A stretch of 64,000 nucleotides of DNA from the NCBI GenBank assembly GCA_030154265.1, contig JASKKH010000005.1:20519-84518 (forward strand), read 5' to 3'. Made by a program: the position numbers and the translations under genes. Positions 55,565 to 64,000 of the stretch are shown here, piece by piece; the stretch's first letter is position 1; each line of letters starts with the position of its first letter. The DNA comes from Clostridia bacterium. GTDB lineage: Bacteria; Bacillota; DSM-521; Neomoorellales; Neomoorellaceae. The notes below the pieces were generated by a model. That model searched no databases and was not told where the DNA came from. It worked only from the letters and a program-made list of their open reading frames with translations.

Positions 55565-56575
55565 TCAACCAAAAATACGGATTAAATCTTTATACGTTAT
55601 AAAAATAAGTAAAGTCAATAGTAACACAAAGCCTAACATATGAATATAATTCTCTTTTTCTGGATTTATAGGTCTTCCTCTTACAGCTTCAATACCTAAA
55701 AACACGAGACGGCTGCCATCTAGAGCAGGTATAGGTAATAAATTTATAAGCCCTAAATCTAAACTTAGGACAGCCATGAAATTCAAAACATTGGCCAAAC
55801 CAAAGTTAGCTGCCTCTCCCACTAATTGAATAATACCAACTGGTCCCACAACTTCTGGAGGTGTCTGCCCTGTAAACATTTGAACCATACCAGATAGAAT
55901 GAGATATGTAATAGTGATTGTTTCTTGAAACCCCAATATAATCGATCTCAATAATCCCTGCCTTTCCCAAGTTGGAGTAATCCCAATTAGTCCTACACCG
56001 TACTTAGGGTCTTTAATTGGAGTTAAGACTACGTTATGTTGCTCGCCATTTCTATCTATACCCATAGTAATTTCTTGTCCTGGTCGCTGATAAATTATAT
56101 CAACCATTTCTCGCCAGGTATTTATTGGAACACCTTCAATTTGAACTACTCGGTCCCCAGCCTGAAGACCTGCTAGAGCTGCAGGTTTCCCCGGTTCTAC
56201 CTGCCCAATAACATTTTGGTTACTCGGTAATCCAATAACCATAAAAACAAACATAAAAAGGAGTAAAGCCAACAAAAAATTCATGACCGAGCCAGCAGCT
56301 ATTACTCCAATACGTCTATTAACAGGTTGGCGGTTAAAACCTCTGGGATCATCGAAGCCATCACCTTCCATACCAGCAATACGGTTATATCCTCCTAAAG
56401 GGAGAGCACGGATAGAATACAACGTTTCTCCTTTTTTTCTTTGCCAAAGGGCAGGTCCCATACCAATGGCAAATTCCTCAACTTTTATCCCAGCACGTTT
56501 AGCCATCAAAAAATGACCAGCTTCATGAACCATTATTAGTATACTAAAAATTATCAGAGCCAGGATAATGGTCAT
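55565..56575 (-). CDS. rseP: RIP metalloprotease RseP (site-2 protease)
   Basis: A membrane metalloprotease that cuts within membrane segments, in Bacillus activating stress regulators and clearing signal peptides. HEAGH at residues 17-21, GGYNRIAGM, one PDZ domain (about 110-190: PAALAGLQAGDRVVQIEG), and the second zinc site LLPIPALDGSRLVFL; four transmembrane helices. 336 residues with one PDZ, normal for Firmicutes. Confidence 0.94.
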   Translation of the reverse strand: MTIILALIIFSILIMVHEAGHFLMAKRAGIKVEEFAIGMGPALWQRKKGETLYSIRALPLGGYNRIAGMEGDGFDDPRGFNRQPVNRRIGVIAAGSVMNFLLALLLFMFVFMVIGLPSNQNVIGQVEPGKPAALAGLQAGDRVVQIEGVPINTWREMVDIIYQRPGQEITMGIDRNGEQHNVVLTPIKDPKYGVGLIGITPTWERQGLLRSIILGFQETITITYLILSGMVQMFTGQTPPEVVGPVGIIQLVGEAANFGLANVLNFMAVLSLDLGLINLLPIPALDGSRLVFLGIEAVRGRPINPEKENYIHMLGFVLLLTLLIFITYKDLIRIFG

Positions 56576-56593
56576 AGGCTAAATTCAACTCCT

Positions 56594-57745
56594 TTATTTA
56601 GCTTTAATAAATGCTAGTGCCTCTTTACGAGCCCAGGCATCAGCTTCCAAGATTTGATTTAAATCGGGTTCCTTTACTTGTATATGCTTATCTAAAGCAT
56701 TTTTAACAACATTACTTATTTCTGTTAAAGGAATTTCACCATTTAAAAAAGACTCCACTGCAATTTCGTCAGCAGCATTTAAAACTGCAGGATAGGTTCC
56801 ACCAGTACGACCTGCCTCTATTGCAAGTTTAAGACAGGGAAAACGGTCAAAGTCTGGTGTCTCAAAATCTAAATGTCCTAATGTGGCAAGATCTAAAACC
56901 TTACTATTTAAATCCCATCTTTCGGGCCATGTTAAGGCATACTGTATGGGTAAACGCATATCAGCTGGACCCAAATGAGCAAATAAGGCACCATCATTAT
57001 ATTGCACTAAGGAATGTACTATGCTCTGGGGATGAACTATTACTTCAATCTGACTGTAATCTAAATTAAATAAGTGTTTTGCCTCAATTACTTCAAATCC
57101 TTTATTCATTAGAGTCGCAGAGTCTATAGTTATCTTTGGTCCCATAATCCAGGTAGGATGATTTAAAGCTTGTTCAGGTGTAACATTTGCCATCTCATTT
57201 AAAGTCATTTGACGGAATGGTCCACCCGATGCCGTTAAAATTACTTTTTCTACCCTACCTTCTTGGTTTAAACATTGGAAAATAGCTGAATGCTCACTAT
57301 CTACAGGAATAATGTTACTCCCCAAAGCACGCGCTCTTTCCATAACCAAATCACCAGCAGTAACTAAAACCTCTTTGTTTGCCAGGGCAATATCTTTCCC
57401 TGTTTCCATAGCCAGCAAAATGGCAGATAAACTACGGATACCTACCATGGCAGCGAGTACTAATTCTGGCCCTTCCATAGTTACAGCTTTTTCAAGTCCC
57501 TCTTCCCCAGTAAACACTTCAACATCTAAATCTTTAACCTTTGCTATTAATTCTTCAGCTCGAGTAGAATCAAGAACAACTGCAAATCGTGGCCGAAACT
57601 GGTACACCTGTTCTGCAAGAAGTTCTACATTTCTAAAGGCAACAAGAGCAGCAACCTTAAAATGCTCAGGATATGATGCTATAACATCTAAAGTTTGCCT
57701 ACCTATTGAACCTGTTGAACCCAAAACAACTATTTCTTTGGCCAA
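56594..57745 (-). CDS. dxr: 1-deoxy-D-xylulose 5-phosphate reductoisomerase
   Basis: Dxr makes methylerythritol phosphate, the first committed MEP intermediate. NADPH motif VVLGSTGSIGRQTLD at the N-terminus, ANKEVLVTAGDLV, PVDSEHSAIFQCL, TASGGPFR and NHPTWIMGPKITIDSATLMNKG, with metal and substrate ligands. 383 residues, TTG start with AGGAGG ten bases upstream. Directly follows the YtvI-like gene. Confidence 0.96.
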   Translation of the reverse strand: MAKEIVVLGSTGSIGRQTLDVIASYPEHFKVAALVAFRNVELLAEQVYQFRPRFAVVLDSTRAEELIAKVKDLDVEVFTGEEGLEKAVTMEGPELVLAAMVGIRSLSAILLAMETGKDIALANKEVLVTAGDLVMERARALGSNIIPVDSEHSAIFQCLNQEGRVEKVILTASGGPFRQMTLNEMANVTPEQALNHPTWIMGPKITIDSATLMNKGFEVIEAKHLFNLDYSQIEVIVHPQSIVHSLVQYNDGALFAHLGPADMRLPIQYALTWPERWDLNSKVLDLATLGHLDFETPDFDRFPCLKLAIEAGRTGGTYPAVLNAADEIAVESFLNGEIPLTEISNVVKNALDKHIQVKEPDLNQILEADAWARKEALAFIKAK

Positions 57746-58846
57746 TTATTTAGTAACCTCCTGTCCCGAATTAAAAAAAGCTTTTAAAATCACTATAAGT
57801 AAAGGTCCCAAAACCAGACCAACAATTCCCATAAGTTTCAAACCAGCATAAAGAGCAACCAATGTAGTTAAAGGATGAAGTCCTATGTTAATGGCTACTA
57901 ATTTAGGTTGTAATACCTGTCGTAGGATAATAATAAAAGCATATAAAATCAATAAAGCTAAACCCATACCAAAATGTCCAAAAACAAATTCAATAATGAC
58001 CCAGGGAATAAAAACTATCCCTGGACCTACAACTGGTAATAAATCAGCCAAACCAATAAGAAAAGCTAAAGTCAGAGTATAGTCAACTTTCAATATTAAA
58101 AATCCGATAATAGTTTGGGTCATCTGTAAACTAATTAATAAGATTTCTGCTCTTAAAAAACCGACTATTGCCCTTCCAACAGAACTAGAAACTCGACTCA
58201 ATCTTTCTTGCCAATAAGGATTTAAAACTCCTAATATGGTATGGAAAATATAATTTTTATCTAGGCTGAAGAAATATGTAGATATAAAAGTTATAATTAC
58301 AAAGATAAATACATGTGGAAGTAAACTAATAAAATTAATCAATAACTCCACAGTTAAAACAAGTTGCTTTTTCAAAGATACAGCAGCATTATCGAATAAA
58401 GACTGCAGTGCTTCTAAAATATCCGGTGGTAAGTTGCCTGCAAAATAGAAATTTTGAAGACCATACAAATAATCTTGAATAATGATGGTTAATAATTTTA
58501 CCTGCTTAGGTAAAGTTAATGCCAATTTTTCCAGCTCAATTATCAAATTAGTAATTAAATAAAATAATGATATGCTAAGAATTGCCACTACAATTAAAAG
58601 TGTTAAAATTACCGCCCATCCACGATTCAAGCTTAATCTTTGCTCAATTAGATTAACAATAGGATCAATAATAGCTGCTAATAAGGCTGCCAATAAAAAC
58701 GGTGCAATTACGGGAATAAGAATATTAATGGTTACACTGGTAGCAGGAAGTACATAATAAAATAGTAATAAAAACAAAATCGTAACCATTAATCCTATAA
58801 GTAATGTTTGGAAAAGCTGTCTAAAACGGCCATTTAAATCTAACAA
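57746..58846 (-). CDS. AI-2E/YtvI-family integral membrane protein
   Basis: About 366 residues with seven or eight hydrophobic segments; family features PVVGPGIVFIPWVIIEF and QPKLVAINIGLHPLTTLVALYAGLKLMG place it in the AI-2E family that includes sporulation protein YtvI. The transported substrate, if any, is unknown. I choose TTG 58846, six bases after AGGAGTG, over GTG 58855. It lies between cdsA and dxr, where most Firmicutes have no extra gene, and abuts dxr. Confidence 0.85.
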   Translation of the reverse strand: MLDLNGRFRQLFQTLLIGLMVTILFLLLFYYVLPATSVTINILIPVIAPFLLAALLAAIIDPIVNLIEQRLSLNRGWAVILTLLIVVAILSISLFYLITNLIIELEKLALTLPKQVKLLTIIIQDYLYGLQNFYFAGNLPPDILEALQSLFDNAAVSLKKQLVLTVELLINFISLLPHVFIFVIITFISTYFFSLDKNYIFHTILGVLNPYWQERLSRVSSSVGRAIVGFLRAEILLISLQMTQTIIGFLILKVDYTLTLAFLIGLADLLPVVGPGIVFIPWVIIEFVFGHFGMGLALLILYAFIIILRQVLQPKLVAINIGLHPLTTLVALYAGLKLMGIVGLVLGPLLIVILKAFFNSGQEVTK

Positions 58847-58857
58847 AGGATTCACTC

Positions 58858-59649
58858 CTATGTAGGTAAAAAGAAAACCAGATAATAGTATACCACCGGT
58901 GCTACAAGGAGCAAACTATCAAAACGATCTAAAAAACCTCCGTGCCCTAGTAAAATATCTCCACTATCCTTTATATTAGCCTTACGCTTAAATCCTGATT
59001 CAATTAAATCTCCCGCTTGTGCAGCAATAGATACTAAAGTTGCAAGTCCTATTAGTAACAATTTATTGAGAACAGGTATCAGCAATGGGCCTAAAACCAA
59101 AGCTAGAATAATAGTTCCTATTAAGCCACCAAAAACTCCCGCCAATGTTTTGCCAGGGCTTAGATTAGGCCAGGGATGATAACGTCCAAATAATCGGCCA
59201 CTGAAATATGCTCCAGTATCGTTGACCCAGGTCAAAAGAAAAGTTAAAATTAATCCACCCATACCATAAGGTAAAAAACGAATTAATGGCAAATAAGCTA
59301 AAGAAACGCCTATATACCATATTCCTAACAAGGTTGCCGCTAAATCACCAATTCCAATACGGGGAAAAAATATTAAAAAAATAACTAATAATGATACCGA
59401 TAATCCACTTCCAAGCCAACTTGCCATATCTCTATTAAGATATGTAATAATTAGAACAAATACGCAACCTAAAAAACCAACAGGTAACAAAGGTTTTAAT
59501 TTTAAGCGGGAAACCAAGGAATAAAACTCCTTCAAGCAAAAAAAGGTTAGCATGGCAACCAATAAGCTCAGCCACCACTCACCTAAATAAGCAGCTATTA
59601 GTAATAAAGGGCTACCTACTAGGGCTACCAATATCCTGGTACCCAGCAT
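58858..59649 (-). CDS. cdsA: Phosphatidate cytidylyltransferase
   Basis: CdsA makes CDP-diacylglycerol for phospholipid synthesis. About 263 residues, seven or eight transmembrane segments, and the family signature near the C-terminus: SLVSIAAQAGDLIESGFKRKANIKDSG-type block followed by GHGGFLDRFDSLL. ATG 59649 has GGTGGTGTGG upstream; GTG 59655 is also possible. Confidence 0.94.
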   Translation of the reverse strand: MLGTRILVALVGSPLLLIAAYLGEWWLSLLVAMLTFFCLKEFYSLVSRLKLKPLLPVGFLGCVFVLIITYLNRDMASWLGSGLSVSLLVIFLIFFPRIGIGDLAATLLGIWYIGVSLAYLPLIRFLPYGMGGLILTFLLTWVNDTGAYFSGRLFGRYHPWPNLSPGKTLAGVFGGLIGTIILALVLGPLLIPVLNKLLLIGLATLVSIAAQAGDLIESGFKRKANIKDSGDILLGHGGFLDRFDSLLLVAPVVYYYLVFFLPT

Positions 59650-59667
59650 ATCCACACCACCAATGGT

Positions 59668-60435
59668 TTAAATTTTTAGACCTCCGAATCTTCTTTCTCG
59701 CTGCTGGTAATCCACTAAAGCTTGATATAAATCGCCTCGCCGAAAATCCGGCCAATAAATATCCGTAATCCAAAATTCAGTATAAGCAAGTTGCCAAAGC
59801 AAGAAATTACTAATGCGTAATTCGCCCGAAGGCCGTATTAAGAGATCAGGATCCGGAAGTTCTCTAGTATACAATGCATTTTTAATCACTTGCTCATCAA
59901 TTTCTTCAGGCTTAAGCTTGCCTTCAATTACTTCATAAGCAATTTTCCTACAGGCATCAACTAATTCTGTCCTACCTCCATAATTAATTGCTAGATTTAA
60001 AATTAATTTATTATTATCAACAGTTTCTTTTTCAGCCTGAATTAATTCCTTCTCTGCCTTCGTTGGTAAACCTTCCAAGCGACCAATGGACCGGATTTGA
60101 ACCCCTTTTTGTTTTAGGTCAAGTAATTCTCGTCGTAAATATTCTACTAATAAATTCATTAGACCATTTACTTCTTCTTCGGGCCGTTTCCAATTCTCTG
60201 TGGAAAATGCATATACAGTTAAAATCTTTATACCCCAATCTACACATGCCCGTACAATATCCCGTAAAGCTTCTACTCCTGCTTTATGACCTGCTATCCT
60301 GGGTAGCCCCCTTTTTTTAGCCCAACGCCCATTTCCGTCCATTATAATTGCTACGTGCTTAGGCAAACGCTTTGGATCTAATTGTTTTTCTTTAATCTTT
60401 TTTGATTTTCGATCTTTTGTCAGGAAACCAATCAC
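59668..60435 (-). CDS. uppS: Undecaprenyl diphosphate synthase
   Basis: UppS makes the C55 lipid carrier for cell wall synthesis by adding isopentenyl units to farnesyl diphosphate. Motifs HVAIIMDGNGRWAKKRGLPR (catalytic Asp), GHKAGVEALR, YAFSTENWKRP, INYGGRTEL and DLLIRPSGELRISNFLLWQ are intact. 255 residues from GTG 60435, preceded by AGGAGGGG; the longer frame adds 11 residues without family match. Likely start of the uppS-cdsA-ytvI-dxr transcript. Confidence 0.96.
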   Translation of the reverse strand: MIGFLTKDRKSKKIKEKQLDPKRLPKHVAIIMDGNGRWAKKRGLPRIAGHKAGVEALRDIVRACVDWGIKILTVYAFSTENWKRPEEEVNGLMNLLVEYLRRELLDLKQKGVQIRSIGRLEGLPTKAEKELIQAEKETVDNNKLILNLAINYGGRTELVDACRKIAYEVIEGKLKPEEIDEQVIKNALYTRELPDPDLLIRPSGELRISNFLLWQLAYTEFWITDIYWPDFRRGDLYQALVDYQQRERRFGGLKI

Positions 60436-60469
60436 AAGTTCCCCTCCTAAATAAAAACTATAAAACAAC

Positions 60470-60491
60470 CCCCCTCTCTCTATAGAGGGGG
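60470..60491 (-). terminator. Terminator between the ferredoxin gene and uppS
   Basis: CCCCCTCT pairs with AGAGGGGG over a six-base loop; followed by TTGTTTTAT on the minus strand. It would separate ferredoxin from uppS transcription. Confidence 0.7.
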
Positions 60492-60501
60492 AGTAGTTAA
60501 C

Positions 60502-60675
60502 TTATTCTGATACTATAGCTTCATTAGGACAAGCATCCATGCATGAACCACAATCAGTGCAGGATTCCGGATCGATAACAAAACAATTATCACCCTCTGA
60601 TATAGCCCCATTTGGGCATTCACCAGCACAAACGCCACATGCTAAGCATTCTTCAGGTATTATTCTATGTGCCAT
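60502..60675 (-). CDS. 2[4Fe-4S] ferredoxin, 57 residues
   Basis: Translated by hand because it is shorter than the usual length cutoff. It starts MAHRIIPEECLACGVCAGEC and contains two CX2CX2CX3CP clusters: CLACGVCAGECP and CTDCGSCMDACP, the classical clostridial ferredoxin layout with an internal repeat. An electron carrier in the cytoplasm. AAGGAGGTGG precedes the ATG. It lies among lipid and isoprenoid genes; donation to IspG is plausible but unproven. Confidence 0.93.
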   Translation of the reverse strand: MAHRIIPEECLACGVCAGECPNGAISEGDNCFVIDPESCTDCGSCMDACPNEAIVSE

Positions 60676-60702
60676 TTTCTTATTCCACCTCCTTTCACAA
60701 TT

Positions 60703-60903
60703 CTAAATATCAAAATAGGCCAAAACCAGATTTACCTGGCTGGGTCCCATTTGACTTATACGAACTACACGCACTTGTTTTTCGTTAACAGGATTAGGAG
60801 GTTGTGATCCCGTAAATGTTTTATGCGTTATCTCAAAACCTTCGAGAATTAATTCTTTCTTAACTTCAGGATAAGTTAAGCCTAAATAATTATCCATTTT
60901 CAA
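60703..60903 (-). CDS. Small PASTA-like protein
   Basis: 66 residues beginning at TTG 60903 or ATG 60897. The pattern YLGLTYPEVKKELILEGFEI followed by a Pro/Asn/Gln-rich turn and RVVRISQMGPSQVNLVLAY resembles one PASTA unit (short helix then three strands). There is no signal peptide or membrane segment, although PASTA units usually lie outside the cell. GGAGG overlaps the frr stop region upstream. No function assigned. Confidence 0.65.
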   Translation of the reverse strand: MKMDNYLGLTYPEVKKELILEGFEITHKTFTGSQPPNPVNEKQVRVVRISQMGPSQVNLVLAYFDI

Positions 60904-60910
60904 ACTCAGC

Positions 60911-61467
60911 TTATACCTCCATAACCTCCGCTTCTTTATTAGCTAGTATTTTGTCGATATCTTTAACATATTGGTTGGTAATCTTCTGAACTTTATCCTG
61001 TAAACGTTTAATTTCGTCCTCAGAAGCAGCCTTATTTTTCTCTTGTGCTTTTAACTTATCGTTTGCTTCCCGCCTTATATTGCGAATCACGACTTTGAAT
61101 TCTTCAGCTTTCTTCCTAACTACCTTAACTAATTCTGTACGTCTTTCTTCTGTAAGTTGGGGAATAGAAATACGTATAATTGTTCCATCACTAGACGGCG
61201 TAAGACCTAAATCAGATTTCAAAATAGCCTTTTCTATGTCTGGGAGAATATTACGATCCCAAGGTTGGACAACCAAAAGGCGAGCTTCTGGTGCCGAAAC
61301 AGAGGCAAGTTGATTAAGAGGTGTAGGAGTACCATAATAATCTACTAAAACTTTTTCTAATAAAGAGGGGTTTGCTTTCCCGGCTCTTAAGGAGGCTAAT
61401 TCTTTACGCAAACCTTCAACTACTTTTTGCATCTTCTGTTCTGTCTCTTTTATTATTTCATCCAGCA

Positions 61468-61468
<1 letters not shown>
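60911..61468 (-). CDS. frr: Ribosome recycling factor
   Basis: Frr splits terminated ribosomes with EF-G. 185 residues, mostly helical: LRAGKANPSLLEKVLVDYYGTPTPLNQLASV, PWDRNILPDIEKAI, IRISIPQLTEERR and the closing helix. The ATG overlaps the pyrH stop (TAATG), with GGAGGGTGG upstream. Confidence 0.97.
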
Positions 61469-62256
<788 letters not shown>

Positions 62257-62262
62257 TTAGTT

Positions 62263-62290
62263 AAAAAAGAGCACAAAAGTGCTCTTTTTT
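62263..62290. terminator. Terminator after tsf, perfect 12-bp stem
   Basis: AAAAAAGAGCAC pairs with GTGCTCTTTTTT around AAAA, giving T-runs on both sides. It ends the rpsB-tsf transcript. Confidence 0.92.
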
Positions 62291-62312
62291 CTTCCGGTTT
62301 ATTTTCCTCTCT

Positions 62313-62918
62313 TTAAGACTGTTCTAAACCTTCCCCCACTTCATATCTTGTAAAACGACGAACAACGACTTTTTCCCCTAAGCTGGCCACTTTTTCATTA
62401 ATTATATCTTGAACCGTTTTATCAGCATCTTTGATGAAAGGTTGTTCTAACAAGCAGTTCTCTTGGTAAAATTTCTCTAGTCTACCTTCGATAATCTTAT
62501 CAATAACTTTTTCAGGCTTCCCTTCATTTAAGGCCTGTTCTTTTAATATTTCCTTTTCTTTAGCCACAACCTCTTCAGGAACTTCTTCTCGACTTATATA
62601 TGTAGGTTTAGCAGCAGCCACTTGCATTGCTAAATTATGTACAAGTTCCTTAAAATCATCTGTTTTAGCCACGAAATCTGTTTCACAATTAACTTCAATT
62701 AAAACACCGATACGACCAATACCATGAATGTATGCATGAACTAAACCTTCACTTGCTTCTTTTCCTGCGCGTTTAGCAGCTGTAGCTAAACCCATCTTAC
62801 GCAAAAATTCAATAGCCTTCTCCATATCACCGTTAGCTTCTTGTAAAGCTTTTTTACAATCCATCATACCTGCCCCGGTACGGGTCCTTAACTCTTTAAC
62901 GGTTGAGGCAGTAATCAT
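62313..62918 (-). CDS. tsf: Elongation factor Ts, short form
   Basis: EF-Ts exchanges GDP for GTP on EF-Tu. N-terminal UBA-like part [25 protein letters not shown], then [35 protein letters not shown] and a short remainder. 201 residues, lacking much of the second core subdomain found in the about 290-residue Bacillus and Escherichia forms; such short forms occur in other lineages. GAGGAGTGAAAAT precedes the ATG. Confidence 0.95.
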   Translation of the reverse strand: MITASTVKELRTRTGAGMMDCKKALQEANGDMEKAIEFLRKMGLATAAKRAGKEASEGLVHAYIHGIGRIGVLIEVNCETDFVAKTDDFKELVHNLAMQVAAAKPTYISREEVPEEVVAKEKEILKEQALNEGKPEKVIDKIIEGRLEKFYQENCLLEQPFIKDADKTVQDIINEKVASLGEKVVVRRFTRYEVGEGLEQS

Positions 62919-62952
62919 ATTTTCACTCCTCTAATAATATTCATGTATATAT

Positions 62953-62976
62953 AAGCGTAGGTATAACCCTACGCTT
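62953..62976. other. Stem-loop between rpsB and tsf
   Basis: AAGCGTAGG pairs with CCTACGCTT over a six-base loop. There is no T-run on the minus strand (TTATATATAC), so it may be an mRNA processing or stability element rather than a terminator. Confidence 0.45.
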
Positions 62977-62985
62977 TTAAATTCT

Positions 62986-63699
62986 TTATTCAGCGACAGC
63001 TTCTTCAGTTTGTTCCTGTCCATGGATTCCTTCCATAACAGCATCTGCCATTTTACCAGTCAATAGACGTACAGCCCTAATAGCATCATCATTACCTGGT
63101 ATTACATAATCAACTTCATCAGGATCACAGTTGGTGTCTACAATAGCAACAATGGGAATACCTAACCTTCTTCCCTCTGCTACAGCTATTCTTTCTTTAC
63201 GTGGATCAATAATAAAAAGAGCATCAGGTAATTTCTTCATTTCCTTAATACCACCAAGGAACCGCTCTAATCTTTCTCGTTCTCCTTTTAACTGAGCAAC
63301 TTCCTTTTTGGGTAACAATTCAAAAGTACCATCTTCCTCCATCCGCTCTAAAGCTTTTAACCTATCTATGCGTTTGCGAATGGTTTGGAAATTGGTTAAA
63401 GTACCCCCTAACCAACGAATATTTACATAGTACATTCCGCAACGTTCGGCTTCTTCTCTAACTGATTCCTGTGCCTGCTTTTTAGTTCCAACAAATAAAA
63501 CTTTTCCTCCATCACGAGCTAAATCACGGATGAAGTTATAAGCCTCTTCAATCTTTTTTACGGTACGCTGAAGGTCGATAATGTAAATTCCATTACGTTC
63601 AGTAAAAATATATGGAGCCATTTTCGGATTCCATCTTCTGGTTTGATGACCAAAATGAACTCCAGCCTCCAGTAGTTGTTTCATCGAAATTATAGCCAT
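62986..63699 (-). CDS. rpsB: 30S ribosomal protein S2
   Basis: 237 residues. Motifs [54 protein letters not shown], and [12 protein letters not shown]...[29 protein letters not shown] C-terminal half. GGAGGTGTATTA precedes the ATG. First gene of rpsB-tsf. Confidence 0.97.
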   Translation of the reverse strand: MAIISMKQLLEAGVHFGHQTRRWNPKMAPYIFTERNGIYIIDLQRTVKKIEEAYNFIRDLARDGGKVLFVGTKKQAQESVREEAERCGMYYVNIRWLGGTLTNFQTIRKRIDRLKALERMEEDGTFELLPKKEVAQLKGERERLERFLGGIKEMKKLPDALFIIDPRKERIAVAEGRRLGIPIVAIVDTNCDPDEVDYVIPGNDDAIRAVRLLTGKMADAVMEGIHGQEQTEEAVAE

Positions 63700-63808
63700 T
63701 AATACACCTCCGATAGTTTTAACCCGCCGCTACCTTCATCAGGTAAAAGGACCGCCCACTGGGCACTTCTCCTACCTTTAGGTGCGTGTGTAATAAATAC
63801 CAAATGTA
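63700..63808 (-). promoter_or_regulatory. Structured leader of rpsB
   Basis: About 100 bases between promoter and ribosome binding site with several short stems: GCCC-ACT-GGGC (63754-63764), TACCT/AGGTA (63731-63745) and ACCT/AGGT around 63773-63783, all on the minus strand. Such a leader may mediate feedback by S2; I infer this only from structure and position. Confidence 0.4.
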
Positions 63809-63838
63809 AGTATAGCACATAACAATTGCTTTGAGCAA
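63809..63838 (-). promoter_or_regulatory. Sigma-A promoter of rpsB-tsf
   Basis: TTGCTC (63838-63833), 18-bp spacer, TATACT (63814-63809) on the minus strand. Good fit to consensus and at the right distance from the leader. Confidence 0.75.
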
Positions 63839-63955
63839 GTAAATAAAAGTAATGTTAATTGTAAAATGAAATGCAACAAGCCCAAAAAGTAGAACCACAG
63901 TGTGAAACCTAGTATGATATTGGTGTCGAATCAAATACATACGGAGGTTTCAGCT

Positions 63956-64000
63956 ATGGCTCTTATACAAAAGCATAACACAACCGTACGTACTTTTAAA
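63956..64000 (+). CDS. Start of a divergent gene cut off by the right edge
   Basis: ATG at 63956 with ACGGAGG eight bases upstream; 15 codons are visible (MALIQKHNTTVRTFK) and stay open to the edge. Divergent from rpsB. Too short to identify. Confidence 0.6.
   Translation, partial: MALIQKHNTTVRTFK

Noticed and set aside
57312..57851. A 179-codon open frame on the plus strand
   Set aside because: It lies antisense to dxr, whose motifs are intact, has no ribosome binding site, and its composition (Ser/Thr/Lys rich) is that of a shadow frame.
63719..63940. A 73-codon open frame on the minus strand upstream of rpsB
   Set aside because: It spans the rpsB promoter and leader, lacks a family pattern, and would conflict with the TTGCTC/TATACT promoter.

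Overview
The window reads as a chromosomal segment of an AT-rich, endospore-forming anaerobic Firmicute, most likely Clostridia of the Peptococcaceae/Desulfotomaculum type. Four things support this: an anaerobic (CbiD/CbiG/CbiJ-type) cobalamin pathway, dipicolinate synthase genes dpaA/dpaB, a PolC-type replicase, and a gene order close to the Bacillus subtilis blocks rpsB-tsf-pyrH-frr-uppS-cdsA-dxr-rseP-proS-polC-rimP-nusA-infB-rbfA-truB-ribF-rpsO-pnp and ylxY-mlpA-ymxH-dpaAB-asd-dapA-rnj-tepA-ftsK. The genus cannot be fixed from sequence alone. Almost every gene is on the minus strand, so transcription runs from high to low coordinates. The exceptions are one insertion sequence, the tepA-ylzJ pair and a partial gene at the right edge.

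Layout from left to right. 1-10489: a 12-gene cobalamin operon (cobU first, then cbiD-E-T-F-G-H-J-C-P-B-A, running off the left edge). It is preceded by a cobalamin riboswitch, an intrinsic terminator and a clear sigma-A promoter (10513-10798). 10802-11062: a small coiled-coil gene. 11091-12610: a decayed insertion sequence with readable terminal inverted repeats and a transposase interrupted by a stop codon. 12636-18977: PHP phosphoesterase, ymdB, an unknown gene, rny, recX, recA, thpR. 19056-25631: a compact FtsH-like membrane protease coupled to a small membrane protein, then rimO, rodZ and ftsK/spoIIIE. 25812-26854: tepA-ylzJ on the plus strand. 26983-33548: rnj, dapA, asd, dpaB, dpaA, dapB, with a lysine riboswitch, terminator and promoter upstream of dapB. 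33545-40544: ymxH, a membrane protein, dUTPase, mlpA, a D,D-carboxypeptidase, a polysaccharide deacetylase, pnp, rpsO. 40678-48966: a small DUF gene, ribF, truB, nrnA, rbfA, infB, ylxQ, rnpM, nusA, rimP. 49108-60435: polC, proS, ispG, rseP, dxr, a YtvI-like transporter, cdsA, uppS. 60502-63699: a ferredoxin missed by length cutoffs, a small PASTA-like protein, frr, pyrH, tsf, rpsB.

Points that deserve attention: (i) PolC is only 1212 residues and entirely lacks the DEDD 3'-5' proofreading exonuclease normally inserted in its PHP domain; (ii) the dipicolinate synthase genes sit inside a lysine-riboswitch operon, with a candidate sigma-K promoter between dapB and dpaA that could free them from lysine repression during sporulation; (iii) dapB has no ATG/GTG/TTG start that preserves its nucleotide-binding motif and must start at ATT or ACG, and rny may also start at ATT; (iv) an FtsH-like protease lacking the extracytoplasmic domain is translationally coupled to an uncharacterised membrane protein; (v) a perfect 10-bp stem covers the ribosome binding site of a small membrane protein gene. 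I did not find CRISPR arrays, tRNA or rRNA genes, prophage or a recognisable defence system.
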